A stretch of 64,000 nucleotides of DNA. Source: Ectopseudomonas mendocina. GTDB taxonomy: Bacteria; Pseudomonadota; Gammaproteobacteria; Pseudomonadales; Pseudomonadaceae. Position numbers and translations under genes: made by a program. The stretch lies in the NCBI RefSeq assembly GCF_016008875.1, contig NZ_JADTQG010000007.1, forward strand, positions 186,001-250,000, given 5' to 3'. Of the stretch, positions 7,435 to 15,712 are shown piece by piece. The notes beneath the pieces are model-generated. The model did no database searches and was not told the DNA's origin. It saw nothing but the letters and a program-made list of their open reading frames with translations. Every line of letters begins with the position of its first letter. The stretch's first letter is position 1.

Positions 7435-8361
7435 ATGAACCGAAAAAACGGCGCCTCTGCGCCGACGGCCTCGCTCGGCCTGGAGAAAGTGGAAATCGCC
7501 TTCCGGAATGCCCTGCAGGAGGCATTCGGCTGGCTCGACTGGTTGCCGCTGGCAGATGGTGAGATTCATCGCTTCCACGTCCCCAGCGACCGCGCAGGTA
7601 GCATGAACGGCTGGTATGTGCTGTACCCCGACGGCATCGCCTCGGGCTGCTTCGGCAGCTGGAAGGCTGGCAGCTCGCACACCTGGTCCATCCGGGAGCC
7701 AGCCAGCCCACTGGAGGCCGAACAGATGCGCCAGCGTCTCGAACAGGCCAGGCGCCAACGGGAAGCCGAGCTGCAGCAGCGCCAGCAGGCCGCTGCCGAA
7801 CGTGCGTCCAGGCTGTGGCGAGACGCCCGTCGCGCCGATCCGGCCCACCTCTACCTGACCGCCAAGCAGGTTCGCCCACACGCCCTGCGGCAGCTCGGCA
7901 GCGAGTTGCTGGTGCCGCTGTACCACGCCGGCCGGCTGGTGAACCTGCAGCGCATCGGCCCGGACGGCAAGAAGCGCTTCCTGCCGGGCGGCCAAGTGAA
8001 GGGGTGCTACTCACCGCTCGGCAGCATCGAGCCCAGGCGGCAGCTCTACATCTGCGAAGGCTGGGCCACCGGCGCCACGCTGCACCAGCACAGCGGCTGC
8101 GCCGTGGCCTGCGCCATGAATGCTGGCAACCTCCTGCCCGTAGCCCAGGTGCTGCGTGCCAAGTACCCGGCCGCCGAGTTGGTGATCGCCGGCGACGACG
8201 ACCGGCAGACCTCAGGCAACCCGGGGAGAGCCGCTGCAATGGCCGCTGCGGTCGCCGTCGGCGCCCTGGTCATCTTCCCCGCCTGGCCGGTAGACGCGCC
8301 CGAGACGCTGACCGACTTCAACGATCTGGCCAACTGGGAGGTCGCGCATGAGCTCGCTTGA
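7435..8361 (+). CDS. Toprim-domain primase-like protein
   Basis: A 308-residue protein, GAGGAAT eight bases before the ATG. The N-terminal 90 residues resemble the small accessory domain of phage primases. A Gln/Arg/Glu coiled coil spans about 92-130. The C-terminal Toprim domain has the catalytic glutamate in YICEGWATG (E208) and the metal-binding acidic triad in VIAGDDDRQ (D254-D256). It lacks a zinc-finger CXXC set, so it is probably a plasmid/phage-type primase working with the overlapping DUF3631 ATPase. The pair is the probable replication module of the prophage. Confidence 0.85.
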   Translation: MNRKNGASAPTASLGLEKVEIAFRNALQEAFGWLDWLPLADGEIHRFHVPSDRAGSMNGWYVLYPDGIASGCFGSWKAGSSHTWSIREPASPLEAEQMRQRLEQARRQREAELQQRQQAAAERASRLWRDARRADPAHLYLTAKQVRPHALRQLGSELLVPLYHAGRLVNLQRIGPDGKKRFLPGGQVKGCYSPLGSIEPRRQLYICEGWATGATLHQHSGCAVACAMNAGNLLPVAQVLRAKYPAAELVIAGDDDRQTSGNPGRAAAMAAAVAVGALVIFPAWPVDAPETLTDFNDLANWEVAHELA

Positions 8362-9871
8362 GCTGAAAGCCAAGAGCCCGATCCAAGAGGCATTGCACAA
8401 CCTGTCCGGCGATGCCGGCGCGCTCTTCGAGCCGGCGATCCTTGAGCAACTGCGCGCGATGCGCGGGAGAAACCCTGCAGCCTTTGCCCGCCTGCGTCTG
8501 CAGGTGAAAGACGCCAGGATGGTCAGCATGTCGGAGTTCGATCGGCTGACCGCCCCCGGCGGGGAGGAAGGCCAGCCGGCAGCCAACGCCGGGATCTTCA
8601 CCGAAGTCGACCCCTGGGCCAGCCCGGTGGATGGCGCCGACCTGCTGGACGATATCACCCACGCCCTGGCGCGCCACGTGATCGCGGACAAGGAGACGCT
8701 GCGCGCGGCAGCGCTGTGGGCCGCCTTCACCTGGTTCGTCGACGTGGTGCAGGTGGCGCCGATCGCCAACATCACCGCACCGGAGAAGCGCTGCGGCAAG
8801 AGCATCTTGCTCACCGCCCTGGGTAAGTTGGTGCATCGGCCGCTGCAGGTCTCCAACATCGCGCCGGCGGCGTTGTTCCGCTCCATTGAGCTATGGGCGC
8901 CGACGCTGCTGATCGACGAGGTGGACGCCTTCCTGGCCGCACACGATGATGCCCGAGGCATCCTCAATGCCGGCTTCACCCGAGACAGCGCCATCGTCAT
9001 CCGCTGCGTTGGCGATGATCACATGCCCACCCCCTTCAACGTGTGGGGCGCCAAGGCGCTGTGCGGTATCGGCAAGATCGCCGACACTCTGGCCGATCGC
9101 AGCGTGCCGCTGCGGCTACGCCGGCGTACTGCCGGCGAAAGCGTAGAAAGCCTGCGCCACTCCGATCCGATGCTCTGGGAGCAACTGCGCTCACGTCTGG
9201 CGCGCTTCGCCCTGGACAACTGCGAGACCATCGAACGGGCCAGGCCAACGCCCATCACCGGCCTGAACGACCGCGCCAACGATGCCTGGGAACCTCTGCT
9301 GGCGATCGCAGAGGCGGCCGGCGAGCACTGGCCGAAATCGGCCCGCAATGCCGCCATCACGCTGCACGGCCTGGAGGGCGAAGCGCCGAGCATCGGCGCC
9401 GAGCTGCTGGCCGACGTGAAAGCGGTCTTCGACACCAAGAAGGCCAGCAAGATCTTCAGCGCGGATCTGCTGGAAGCACTGGTCGCCGATGAGGAGGCGC
9501 CTTGGGCGACCTGGAACCGCGGCAAGCCCATCTCCCCCCGGCAGCTATCGGCCAAGCTCGCCGACTTCGGCATCAAGTCGAAAGACATTCGGATCGGCTC
9601 AGCCAACAAGAAGGGCTACGACCTCGGCAGCTTCCTCGATGCCTTCGGTCGGTACCTGCTCACCGATACCCCCCTTCCATCCGCGACAGCGCGACAAACC
9701 AGCAATGGCGCGGCCTCTAGCGATTTTTTATCCGCGACACCGGGCCACTCTGTCGCGGATGAAAAAGCGTCGCAGCCCAGCAGTGACGCGGGTTGTCACG
9801 TTGTCACGGATGAAACACCCCATCAAGAAAGTGCCCCTGAATGGGACGAAAGCGATGTGGAGGTTTTCTGA
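8348..9871 (+). CDS. DUF3631 replication ATPase/helicase-like protein
   Basis: A 507-residue protein that overlaps the Toprim gene by 14 bases (GGGAGG before ATG). The Walker A motif is in APEKRCGKSILL (G150-K151-S152) and the Walker B is LLIDEVDAF (about 187-195). The DUF3631 region (about 290-450) includes GLNDRANDAWEPLLAIAEAAG, a typical family signature. Family members are phage/plasmid DNA-replication ATPases or helicases. The C-terminal 80 residues are Ser/Thr/Ala-rich and likely disordered. It probably unwinds DNA for the adjacent primase. Confidence 0.85.
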   Translation: MSSLELKAKSPIQEALHNLSGDAGALFEPAILEQLRAMRGRNPAAFARLRLQVKDARMVSMSEFDRLTAPGGEEGQPAANAGIFTEVDPWASPVDGADLLDDITHALARHVIADKETLRAAALWAAFTWFVDVVQVAPIANITAPEKRCGKSILLTALGKLVHRPLQVSNIAPAALFRSIELWAPTLLIDEVDAFLAAHDDARGILNAGFTRDSAIVIRCVGDDHMPTPFNVWGAKALCGIGKIADTLADRSVPLRLRRRTAGESVESLRHSDPMLWEQLRSRLARFALDNCETIERARPTPITGLNDRANDAWEPLLAIAEAAGEHWPKSARNAAITLHGLEGEAPSIGAELLADVKAVFDTKKASKIFSADLLEALVADEEAPWATWNRGKPISPRQLSAKLADFGIKSKDIRIGSANKKGYDLGSFLDAFGRYLLTDTPLPSATARQTSNGAASSDFLSATPGHSVADEKASQPSSDAGCHVVTDETPHQESAPEWDESDVEVF

Positions 9872-10170
9872 TGAGCGCAGCTACCGACTATCTCCGTGCA
9901 CATGGCCTGACCGCCAAGGTCACGGGGAAACGCCTGGTCGTCTCCCCAGCCTCGAAGCTCACTCCGAACGTGCGCAAGTACATCAAGGCCCACCGCCTCG
10001 AACTACTGGCCGAGCTGGCGGCGAACGACGGACAGGAACGGCGCAGCCACTGGCGCATCACCCAAGACGGAAAACCGCTCTGCATCATGATCTGCGACCC
10101 GCTAACGCACACCGAGGCCGTCAGCGCGGCACGGTGGCGCTGGCCTGATGCAGACGTCGAGCACAACTGA
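9871..10170 (+). CDS. Small protein with TubC-N-like N-terminal fold
   Basis: A 99-residue protein whose ATG shares a base with the stop of the DUF3631 gene (TGATG). The first 55 residues, DYLRAHGLTAKVTGKRLVVSP...RKYIKAHRLELLAEL, resemble the helix-strand-strand-helix pattern of TubC N-terminal docking domains, often found in small phage proteins that follow replication ATPases. The remainder contains a Trp-rich segment ending RWRWPDADVEHN. A docking or adaptor role for the replication proteins is an inference. Confidence 0.6.
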   Translation: MSAATDYLRAHGLTAKVTGKRLVVSPASKLTPNVRKYIKAHRLELLAELAANDGQERRSHWRITQDGKPLCIMICDPLTHTEAVSAARWRWPDADVEHN

Positions 10171-10237
10171 ACACCCCTTACAGCAACGCGCCCAACTGGG
10201 GGCGCAACTGCAGACCGCAGAAGCAAGGAGAACGAGC

Positions 10238-10558
10238 GTGACCGACCAGAAAAACGATCAGCCGACCGCGAAAAGCTATGTAGGCTTCGAGCATTTGGCG
10301 CTAGGGCCTGAGCTCACCGAAGCTCTGGGCGCCCGACCTCTCACAGCCAGAGAACTGGTGCAGTGGCTTTGCCGGTGTCAGGAACAGGCGACGGATCTGC
10401 ACCAGCTCCAGTTGATAGCTGATCACGCAACAGGCGTTCTGCACGCACTGTTTCTCTGCTGGCTTATCAGCGCCGCTGAGTCAGAAAGGATGGTTGCTGA
10501 GCTGAATGCGGTCTATGCCGTTCGACAGCGGGCGCTGTCCGGTGCGATCGTCCACTGA
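10238..10558 (+). CDS. Small hypothetical phage protein (GTG start)
   Basis: A 106-residue protein. The GTG at 10238 is chosen because AAGGAG lies seven bases upstream. An in-frame ATG at 10148 would add 30 unstructured residues and overlap the previous gene. The core is helical (LTARELVQWLCRCQEQATDLHQLQLIADHATGVLHALFLCWLISAAESERMV). No family recognised. It is the last gene of the early operon before a 286-base non-coding stretch. Confidence 0.6.
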   Translation: MTDQKNDQPTAKSYVGFEHLALGPELTEALGARPLTARELVQWLCRCQEQATDLHQLQLIADHATGVLHALFLCWLISAAESERMVAELNAVYAVRQRALSGAIVH

Positions 10559-10591
10559 CTGACCTACACCGCAGGGAAAAGGCAAAAGAAG

Positions 10592-10630
10592 CCCCAGCAG
10601 TATCTCCGCGGGATACCCCCATTGCTGGGG
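10592..10630. other. Two-tier stem-loop in the non-coding stretch 10559-10844
   Basis: CCCCAGCA (10592-10599) pairs with TGCTGGGG (10623-10630), with an inner GTATC/GATAC stem (10600-10604 with 10612-10616). There is no T tract, so it is not a standard terminator. The remaining bases up to the ankyrin gene hold no convincing gene on either strand, only a short TGTCT-CAG-AGACA palindrome at 10823-10835. Confidence 0.45.
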
Positions 10631-10844
10631 AACGCGCCACATCGGCCCATACCGGGGCTCCAAGGACGGCGTGGTGCTCCTGGTGCGCCGAAACGCCCTC
10701 TAGGTTGGCCACTACACCGGCCTCCCCTGTGTTGTACGCCCGGCACCAGCGGCCGTCAATTCGGCCGGCCACCTTGAGCCGACCACCTCCCGCGACTACC
10801 GTGATCAGGAGCCCAGTTAATCTGTCTCAGAGACACCTATAGGA

Positions 10845-11426
10845 ATGGACACTACCACTCTGGCGCTATTGGACGCGGCAGCCGCCGGCGACTTCGAGCG
10901 GGTAAGGCAGTTGGCCCAGGCCGGCGCGGATCTGAATGCGCTGGATGACGGGGAGACCCTGCTTGATCGTGTCGTCTCCACTTTCACCATGCCTGCGACG
11001 GTACCGGTATTCGCCGCCGACATGCTGCACCTTCTCCTGCAACTGGGCGCTGATCCCAATCGGCCGGGCGATGAGGGCATGACCGCCCTGCACACCACCA
11101 TGCTGGCCCAGAATGTCGAGCTGATGCGCATCCTGCTCGAGGGGGGCGCAGAACCGAACGGCATGCCCGGCTCGAGCCCTGGCGAAACCCTGTACGACTG
11201 GGCCGAGGTCGACTATCGCTACAGCACCTGGGATGAGCCCTTCGGGCTCCAGGGATCGCTGATGCCCCCGGACGCGCCGACCACCGCCGACAAAGCCAGC
11301 GAAGATGCCTGGCTTCTCTACCTCGATCGCTGCGCGATCAAGCATGGTGCGCGGCGCCCAGACTACCTGTTCCTGCTACGAGAGTTCAGCGCCCGCACTG
11401 CCACGGAATTAGGGCGAAACCGATAG
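10845..11426 (+). CDS. Ankyrin-repeat protein, prophage cargo
   Basis: A 193-residue protein with at least two clear ankyrin repeats: LLDAAAAGDFERVRQLAQAGADLNALD near the N-terminus and GMTALHTTMLAQNVELMRILLEGGAEPN at about 85-115, with a partial one between. Ankyrin repeats mediate protein-protein contacts. No signal peptide. It is monocistronic, with a weak ribosome site and about 100 bases from the attachment site, a typical position for lysogenic-conversion cargo. The partner is unknown. Confidence 0.8.
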   Translation: MDTTTLALLDAAAAGDFERVRQLAQAGADLNALDDGETLLDRVVSTFTMPATVPVFAADMLHLLLQLGADPNRPGDEGMTALHTTMLAQNVELMRILLEGGAEPNGMPGSSPGETLYDWAEVDYRYSTWDEPFGLQGSLMPPDAPTTADKASEDAWLLYLDRCAIKHGARRPDYLFLLREFSARTATELGRNR

Positions 11427-11465
11427 CCGATTTACCCCCCTGAAATGGGCTAGGAACGGACACAA

Positions 11466-11485
11466 TGTATCCCCTGCTGTATCCC
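11466..11485 (+). repeat. TGTATCCC direct repeats near the attachment site
   Basis: TGTATCCC occurs at 11466-11473 and 11478-11485, 12 bases apart start to start and about 45 bases inside the attachment site. Short direct repeats at this distance are typical integrase arm-type sites. Confidence 0.4.
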
Positions 11486-11529
11486 TGAAAAAATCGAACT
11501 AACAAGAAGCCTCTAAAAACAAGCAGATA

Positions 11530-11560
11530 GGATACAGGTTCGATCCCTGTCTCTCGACCA
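11530..11560 (+). other. Prophage right attachment site (tRNA 3'-end-like fragment)
   Basis: The sequence contains a T arm: ACAGG, the seven-base loop TTCGATC, then CCTGT, followed by CTCTCGACCA ending in CCA. No 5' half of a tRNA lies upstream, where prophage sequence is found instead. A terminator follows immediately, as after a real tRNA gene. This is what integration into the 3' end of a tRNA gene leaves at the far side of the element. The acceptor strand is one base short of a standard tRNA, so the parent gene is not identified. Confidence 0.6.
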
Positions 11561-11565
11561 AATCA

Positions 11566-11594
11566 AAAACCCGCCTTAACCGGCGGGTTTTTTA
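11566..11594. terminator. Bidirectional intrinsic terminator
   Basis: ACCCGCC (11569-11575) pairs with GGCGGGT (11582-11588), flanked by an A run and six T residues. It serves the tRNA-like end from the left and the glutaredoxin-like gene from the right. Confidence 0.85.
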
Positions 11595-11622
11595 TTGCCT
11601 GCGATTTGCCGGCATCGGCCTT

Positions 11623-11859
11623 TCAGCTCAGAAAGACCACCACCTGCTCGGCATCGAATGGCCAGTTCAGCTCGCTGCCGGTATCGCAACGGCGCAATAC
11701 CGGAATACGCAAACCGTACTGCTCGACCATCCCTTCGTGCTCGGCAATGTCGATCAACTCGACCAGCAGGCCATTCTCGACGAAGGGCATCAACAACGCC
11801 TCGGCCACCTCGCAGAGGTGACATCCCAGGGTTCCGAAAAGTTGGCATTCCGGTGTCAT
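11623..11859 (-). CDS. Glutaredoxin family protein
   Basis: A 78-residue protein with GAGGTGCG before the ATG. It has the short glutaredoxin-like fold with a CxxC redox motif in GTLGCHLCEVAE (C13, C16) and the cis-proline region YGLRIPVLRR (about 49-57). This is the DUF836-type small thioredoxin-fold family of Pseudomonas. It is cytosolic (no signal peptide) and probably acts as a thiol-disulfide oxidoreductase; the substrate is unknown. First chromosomal gene outside the prophage. Confidence 0.85.
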   Translation of the reverse strand: MTPECQLFGTLGCHLCEVAEALLMPFVENGLLVELIDIAEHEGMVEQYGLRIPVLRRCDTGSELNWPFDAEQVVVFLS

Positions 11860-11907
11860 AAGCGCACCTCACTGTCAGCAAGGTGCGCAGTTTAGCACCG
11901 GCCTGGA

Positions 11908-13047
11908 TCAGCTCGCGTCGACATACTTACCGGCCTGATCGGCGAGCAGCGACTGCAAGCCGTCGAGCAGGCTGCGGTTGAGGCTGTCGGCCTTGTCCAG
12001 ACGCGCCTGGTCGAAGCGTTCATCGAGCGAGAAGCCGCCCTTGAGCAGATCCTTGAGCAGGCCACCGGCATCCTTGCTCAGGCCGTCGGCGCTACGCAGC
12101 GCATCGAGCAGCCCCTGGGCATATTCCTGCAGCCCACCATTGACCGCGCTGGCGCCCTGCCCGGCCACGGCACCGTAGGCATCGGTGGCCTGACGCACGC
12201 TGGTCTGGGTCAGACGCAGGGACATTGATGCCAATTGCTCGCTGTCGATATCCAGCGCCATGGCGCGGTCGAAGGCGCCAGCCAGATCACCCGCATAGAA
12301 CTTGTCGGAGAGGTCCTGCACCTGGCTGAAGAGTTTCTCCAGCGCCTTGACCTCGTCATCATCCAGTTCGCCCTCGACTTCCACTTGCCAGCCGCCGATG
12401 CGCATGCTTCCGGACTGGCTGCTACCGGAGACCGTTGTGGAATTGCCATCGCTGGCGGCAGCGAAGCTGCTCTGCGACCAATTGGCCGAAGCCTGCGCCA
12501 CGGAAATGCGCAGACGATCGCCGTCGCGCGTGGTGACGGACAGGTCGAACGTCTCGGCCACTGCGCTGAAGCGCTCGCTGTAACCCGCCAAGGCAACCTT
12601 GTCGGAAGCGGAAGAAGCCGCACTGCCGAAGCGCTTGTCGAGATCGCCAAGGCCGTCCTGAATGCGCTTGTAGGTATCGTCGATATCGCTGGCCACCTGG
12701 CCCTTGAGCGCGCCCATGCCATCGATGATCTTGCGCGCCTCGGCGAAGCCCTTCTCCACACCGTCGCGCGCCTGGGACAGCAGCTTGTCCAGCTTGGCCG
12801 GATCAGCGCCAGCGGCCGCCTCGCTCTGCAGGCGCTGCTCGATGAAGTCGATGATCCGCCCAGCTACTTTCTCCGGGGTGTAGTCATCACGCGATCCGGA
12901 GAGCGAACCCGGCGGCACGCCCAGCTTCTCGGCAAGGCGGTTGGCCAGGGTGGCCTGAGCGTCGGCAGCATTGTTGCGCGCCGCCATGGACTGGCCGGAT
13001 TGCGCAGCGCGGGACGCGGCGGAATTGAGTGAGCTCAGAAGATTCAT
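11908..13047 (-). CDS. DUF5610 domain-containing protein
   Basis: A 379-residue protein if started at the ATG at 13047 (MNLLSSLNSAAS). The frame is open 62 codons further up but that part reads as non-coding promoter region. The N-terminal 140 residues (helical, with PEKVAGRIIDFIEQRLQSEA and RDGVEKGFAEARKIIDGMG) form the DUF5610 domain. The middle holds strands with VTTRDGDRLRISVAQ and GGWQVEVEGELDDDEVKALEKLFSQV, and the end is helical. No signal peptide. Pseudomonas members are uncharacterised. Divergent from the porin gene. Confidence 0.75.
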   Translation of the reverse strand: MNLLSSLNSAASRAAQSGQSMAARNNAADAQATLANRLAEKLGVPPGSLSGSRDDYTPEKVAGRIIDFIEQRLQSEAAAGADPAKLDKLLSQARDGVEKGFAEARKIIDGMGALKGQVASDIDDTYKRIQDGLGDLDKRFGSAASSASDKVALAGYSERFSAVAETFDLSVTTRDGDRLRISVAQASANWSQSSFAAASDGNSTTVSGSSQSGSMRIGGWQVEVEGELDDDEVKALEKLFSQVQDLSDKFYAGDLAGAFDRAMALDIDSEQLASMSLRLTQTSVRQATDAYGAVAGQGASAVNGGLQEYAQGLLDALRSADGLSKDAGGLLKDLLKGGFSLDERFDQARLDKADSLNRSLLDGLQSLLADQAGKYVDAS

Positions 13048-13364
13048 GGCTGGGTACCCGAATAGGTTATCTGCCGAACTTAACGGCCGAAAGAAGACAA
13101 GCTTTAACCTTATCGACCAATGGCTGCCGTTTTTTCTCAGCCTCATTGGCCGCGAGCGCTTATTTTTCCGATCGATGGCCACCAGCCGATAACCCCCAAA
13201 ACCACGTCCTAGAGCGTAGGTCTGCCAGGCCACGGCTTCGCTTGCAAACGCGCCAGACTAAAGTCTTACAGTCGACTCGCAATCCAGATGCTTTATTTCA
13301 TCGCGCCGTAACTGGCCGGTCACATTGTGGCCAGCCTGCTAATAACAACGAGGAGACAACAATA
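13048..13364. other. Divergent promoter region of the DUF5610 and porin genes
   Basis: 317 bases without a credible gene. A perfect inverted repeat CTGGCC-N11-GGCCAG (13312-13317 and 13329-13334) lies 30 bases before the porin start and could be an operator or a leader hairpin. I could not assign -35/-10 boxes with confidence. Confidence 0.4.
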
Positions 13365-14609
13365 ATGAGCAAGACTCCCCTCGCCCGCGCCGTGGCCCTC
13401 GCCACGCTGGGCGCCAGCCTGACCCTGCCAACCCTGGCACAGGCTGATTTCATTGGCGACAGCAAAGCCACTCTGGAACTGCGCAATTTCTATATGAATC
13501 GCGATCTGCGCGACCCGGGCGTCGCCCAGTCCAAGCGCGAGGAATGGGCGCAGGGCTTCATTTTCAAGGCCGAGTCCGGCTTTACCGAAGGCACCGTGGG
13601 TTTTGGCCTGGATGCCTATGCCGGCCTGGGGTTGAAACTCGACTCCTCGGACGAGCGCGCCGGTACCAACCTGCTGCCCAATAGTTTCGGCAACGAAGGG
13701 CCTGACGAGTACTCCGAAGCCACCGGCGCGGTCAAGGTGCGCCTGTCCAAGACCGTGGGCAAAGTCGGCGGCTTGATGCCCAAGCTGCCGGTCGTCTCCT
13801 CAGGCGACTCGCGCCTGCTGCCGCAGGTCTTCAACGGCGGCATGATCACCTCGCAGGAAATCGACGGCCTGACCCTCAACGGCGGCCAGCTGCGCGAAGT
13901 GAATTTCCGCAACTCCACCAACAGCCAGGACATCACCGCCACCAACGTCGGCGGCGAGAGCGATCGCTACAATTTCGCCGGCGGCGACTACAAGTTCAAC
14001 GGCGGCAACACCACGGTCGGCCTGTGGTACGGCGAGCTGGAAGACATCTACGACCAGAAACTGTACAACCTGATCCATGTACAGCCGATCGGCGACTGGA
14101 AACTCGGCGCCAACCTGGCTTATTTCGACTCCCAGGACAACGGTCGCAAACTCGGCGGCAATCTCGATAACGATCTCACCTCGGTCAACCTCTGGGCCGG
14201 CATTGGCGCGCACACCTTCCGCGTGGGCTATCAGAAGGTCGGTGGCGACAATGCCTTCCCCTTCCTGGCCGAAACCGACCCCTACATCGTCAACTACCTG
14301 CAGATTCTCGACTTCACCCGCAAGGACGAGAAATCCTGGCAGGCCCGCTATGACATCAACTTCGCCAGCTACGGCATCCCAGGCCTGACGGCCTTCGTAC
14401 GCTACGTTACCGGCGACGGCTTCGACGGTGTGGGCGGCGCCAGTGGCAAGGAATGGGAGCGCGACGTCGACATCAGCTACATCATTCAGGAAGGCCCGCT
14501 GAAAAACCTCGGCGTACGCTGGCGTAACGCGATGGTGCGTTCCAACGCAACCATCGGTGACCTGGACGAGAACCGTCTGATCGTCAGCTACACCATTCCG
14601 CTGATGTAA
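13365..14609 (+). CDS. OprD-family outer-membrane porin
   Basis: A 414-residue protein; GAGGAG precedes the ATG at 13365. The signal peptide is about residues 1-26 (cleavage near LAQA-DF). The mature start ADFIGDSKATLELRNFYMNRD is typical of OprD porins, as are the many alternating aromatic/polar strands, the PVVSSGDSRLLPQ segment and the C-terminal LIVSYTIPLM ending of a beta-barrel. OprD channels take up basic amino acids or carboxylates; the substrate cannot be predicted. An efficient terminator follows, so it is probably monocistronic. Confidence 0.93.
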   Translation: MSKTPLARAVALATLGASLTLPTLAQADFIGDSKATLELRNFYMNRDLRDPGVAQSKREEWAQGFIFKAESGFTEGTVGFGLDAYAGLGLKLDSSDERAGTNLLPNSFGNEGPDEYSEATGAVKVRLSKTVGKVGGLMPKLPVVSSGDSRLLPQVFNGGMITSQEIDGLTLNGGQLREVNFRNSTNSQDITATNVGGESDRYNFAGGDYKFNGGNTTVGLWYGELEDIYDQKLYNLIHVQPIGDWKLGANLAYFDSQDNGRKLGGNLDNDLTSVNLWAGIGAHTFRVGYQKVGGDNAFPFLAETDPYIVNYLQILDFTRKDEKSWQARYDINFASYGIPGLTAFVRYVTGDGFDGVGGASGKEWERDVDISYIIQEGPLKNLGVRWRNAMVRSNATIGDLDENRLIVSYTIPLM

Positions 14610-14629
14610 GCTCCACGCCGAAAATAAAG

Positions 14630-14664
14630 CGCCGCAACACCGGTACCGGGTTGCGGCGTTTTTT
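14630..14664 (+). terminator. Porin gene terminator
   Basis: CGCCGCAAC (14630-14638) pairs perfectly with GTTGCGGCG (14650-14658), followed by six T residues. Confidence 0.9.
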
Positions 14665-14716
14665 GTCTATCCGAAAAACAGTCGGCTAGGCTCTAACGAT
14701 CTCGGAGGATAACTCG

Positions 14717-14989
14717 ATGGACGACTACCAACCCCTGGCCTGCGACCTCTACGACTATCTCGAGATCGCCTGCATGCACCGCTATCAACTGGATATCGAA
14801 CTGGTCGACGGTTCCCACCTGCAGGGCCAGGCCCTGTCCACGGAAACCACGGCGAGCAAGGAGGAGTTTCTTTTGGTGCACACGAGCGATGGCCAACAGC
14901 GCCTGCGCATGGATCGCCTGCTGGCGATCACCCCACAGGACGCCGGCGCCAGCTTCGGCCGGGTGCTATTGGGCGGCAAGCGCTGCTGA
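14717..14989 (+). CDS. rof: Rho-binding antiterminator (Rof)
   Basis: A 90-residue protein with GGAGGATA before the ATG. It closely follows the Rof/YaeO pattern: DDYQPLACDLYDYLEIACMHRYQLDIELVDGSHLQGQA, matching the family's YQPI-CD-YD-LE-AC core, then a basic/hydrophobic strand region LRMDRLLAITP. Rof binds Rho and blocks its RNA loading, weakening Rho-dependent termination. It stands alone between the porin terminator and the convergent DUF2058 gene. Confidence 0.85.
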   Translation: MDDYQPLACDLYDYLEIACMHRYQLDIELVDGSHLQGQALSTETTASKEEFLLVHTSDGQQRLRMDRLLAITPQDAGASFGRVLLGGKRC

Positions 14990-15046
14990 GCGCGACGCAC
15001 CACGATCAGTTGCGGTGCATGCAGCGCAGCGCTCAGTAACGCAGCG

Positions 15047-15586
15047 TCACCACATCAGGTCGTCAGGGATCTGATAGGCCGCGTAAGGATCGTCGGCATC
15101 CGGCTCTTCGACATGGGTATTGAGCAGGACGATGCGCGAGGCATCGCGTTCCTGGATCTTCAACGCCGCCTCGCGCGGAATAATTTCATAACCGCCACCA
15201 TGGCGAACGATGGCCAGCCAGCCGTTGGACAGTTTGTTGCGCACCATGTTGTTGACCGGCAGGCGCTTGACCTTCTTGTCGTCGACGAAGTTGTAGTAGT
15301 CCTCGCCATCGAGCTTGGGCAGGCGCGAACGCTCGATCAGTTGCTTGATCTGCGCCGTACGGGCTTTCTGCTCGGCCTTTTCCTGCTGCTGGCGGTTCAG
15401 TTCCTGGTCGCGTGCAGCCTTCTCGGCCTGGGCCTGCAGCGCCGCCTGGCGCGCGCTGTCGTCCAGTTCGGCCTGGCCCTTGTGCGCCAGACGCTTCTGC
15501 TTCTGCTGCTGTTTGCCAACCTGCTTGGCCTGTTTTTCGTTGACCAGGCCGGCTTTGAGCAGCTGGTCGCGCAGGGAAAGACCCAT
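15047..15586 (-). CDS. DUF2058 family protein (YaiL-like)
   Basis: A 179-residue protein from the ATG at 15586 (MGLSLRDQLLKAGLVNEKQ). The N-terminus carries the family's LRDQLLKAGLVN motif, then a long Lys/Gln/Glu/Ala-rich helix (about 20-90). The C-terminal half contains the conserved EDYYNFVDDKKVKRLPVNN and LAIVRHGGGYEIIPREAA. The family is nucleoprotein/polysome-associated in annotation but its function is not established. The longer open frame upstream overlaps a REP element and is not used. Confidence 0.85.
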   Translation of the reverse strand: MGLSLRDQLLKAGLVNEKQAKQVGKQQQKQKRLAHKGQAELDDSARQAALQAQAEKAARDQELNRQQQEKAEQKARTAQIKQLIERSRLPKLDGEDYYNFVDDKKVKRLPVNNMVRNKLSNGWLAIVRHGGGYEIIPREAALKIQERDASRIVLLNTHVEEPDADDPYAAYQIPDDLMW

Positions 15587-15712
15587 GACTAAAGATCCCG
15601 AACATGATGTTGTTGCGGCAGCCACGCAGATTCGCGCTGCCAGTCCAAGGCGCCCAGCATAAGGGCTAAGGCGCAGCGGCTCCAGCCCGAATCGGCGCAC
15701 GATGCGGCCCTC

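Noticed and set aside
10467-10772. 101-codon minus-strand frame over the stretch after the replication genes
   Set aside because: It overlaps the plus-strand gene at 10238-10558, has no ribosome site and no protein-like composition; the sequence is better explained by RNA-type structure.
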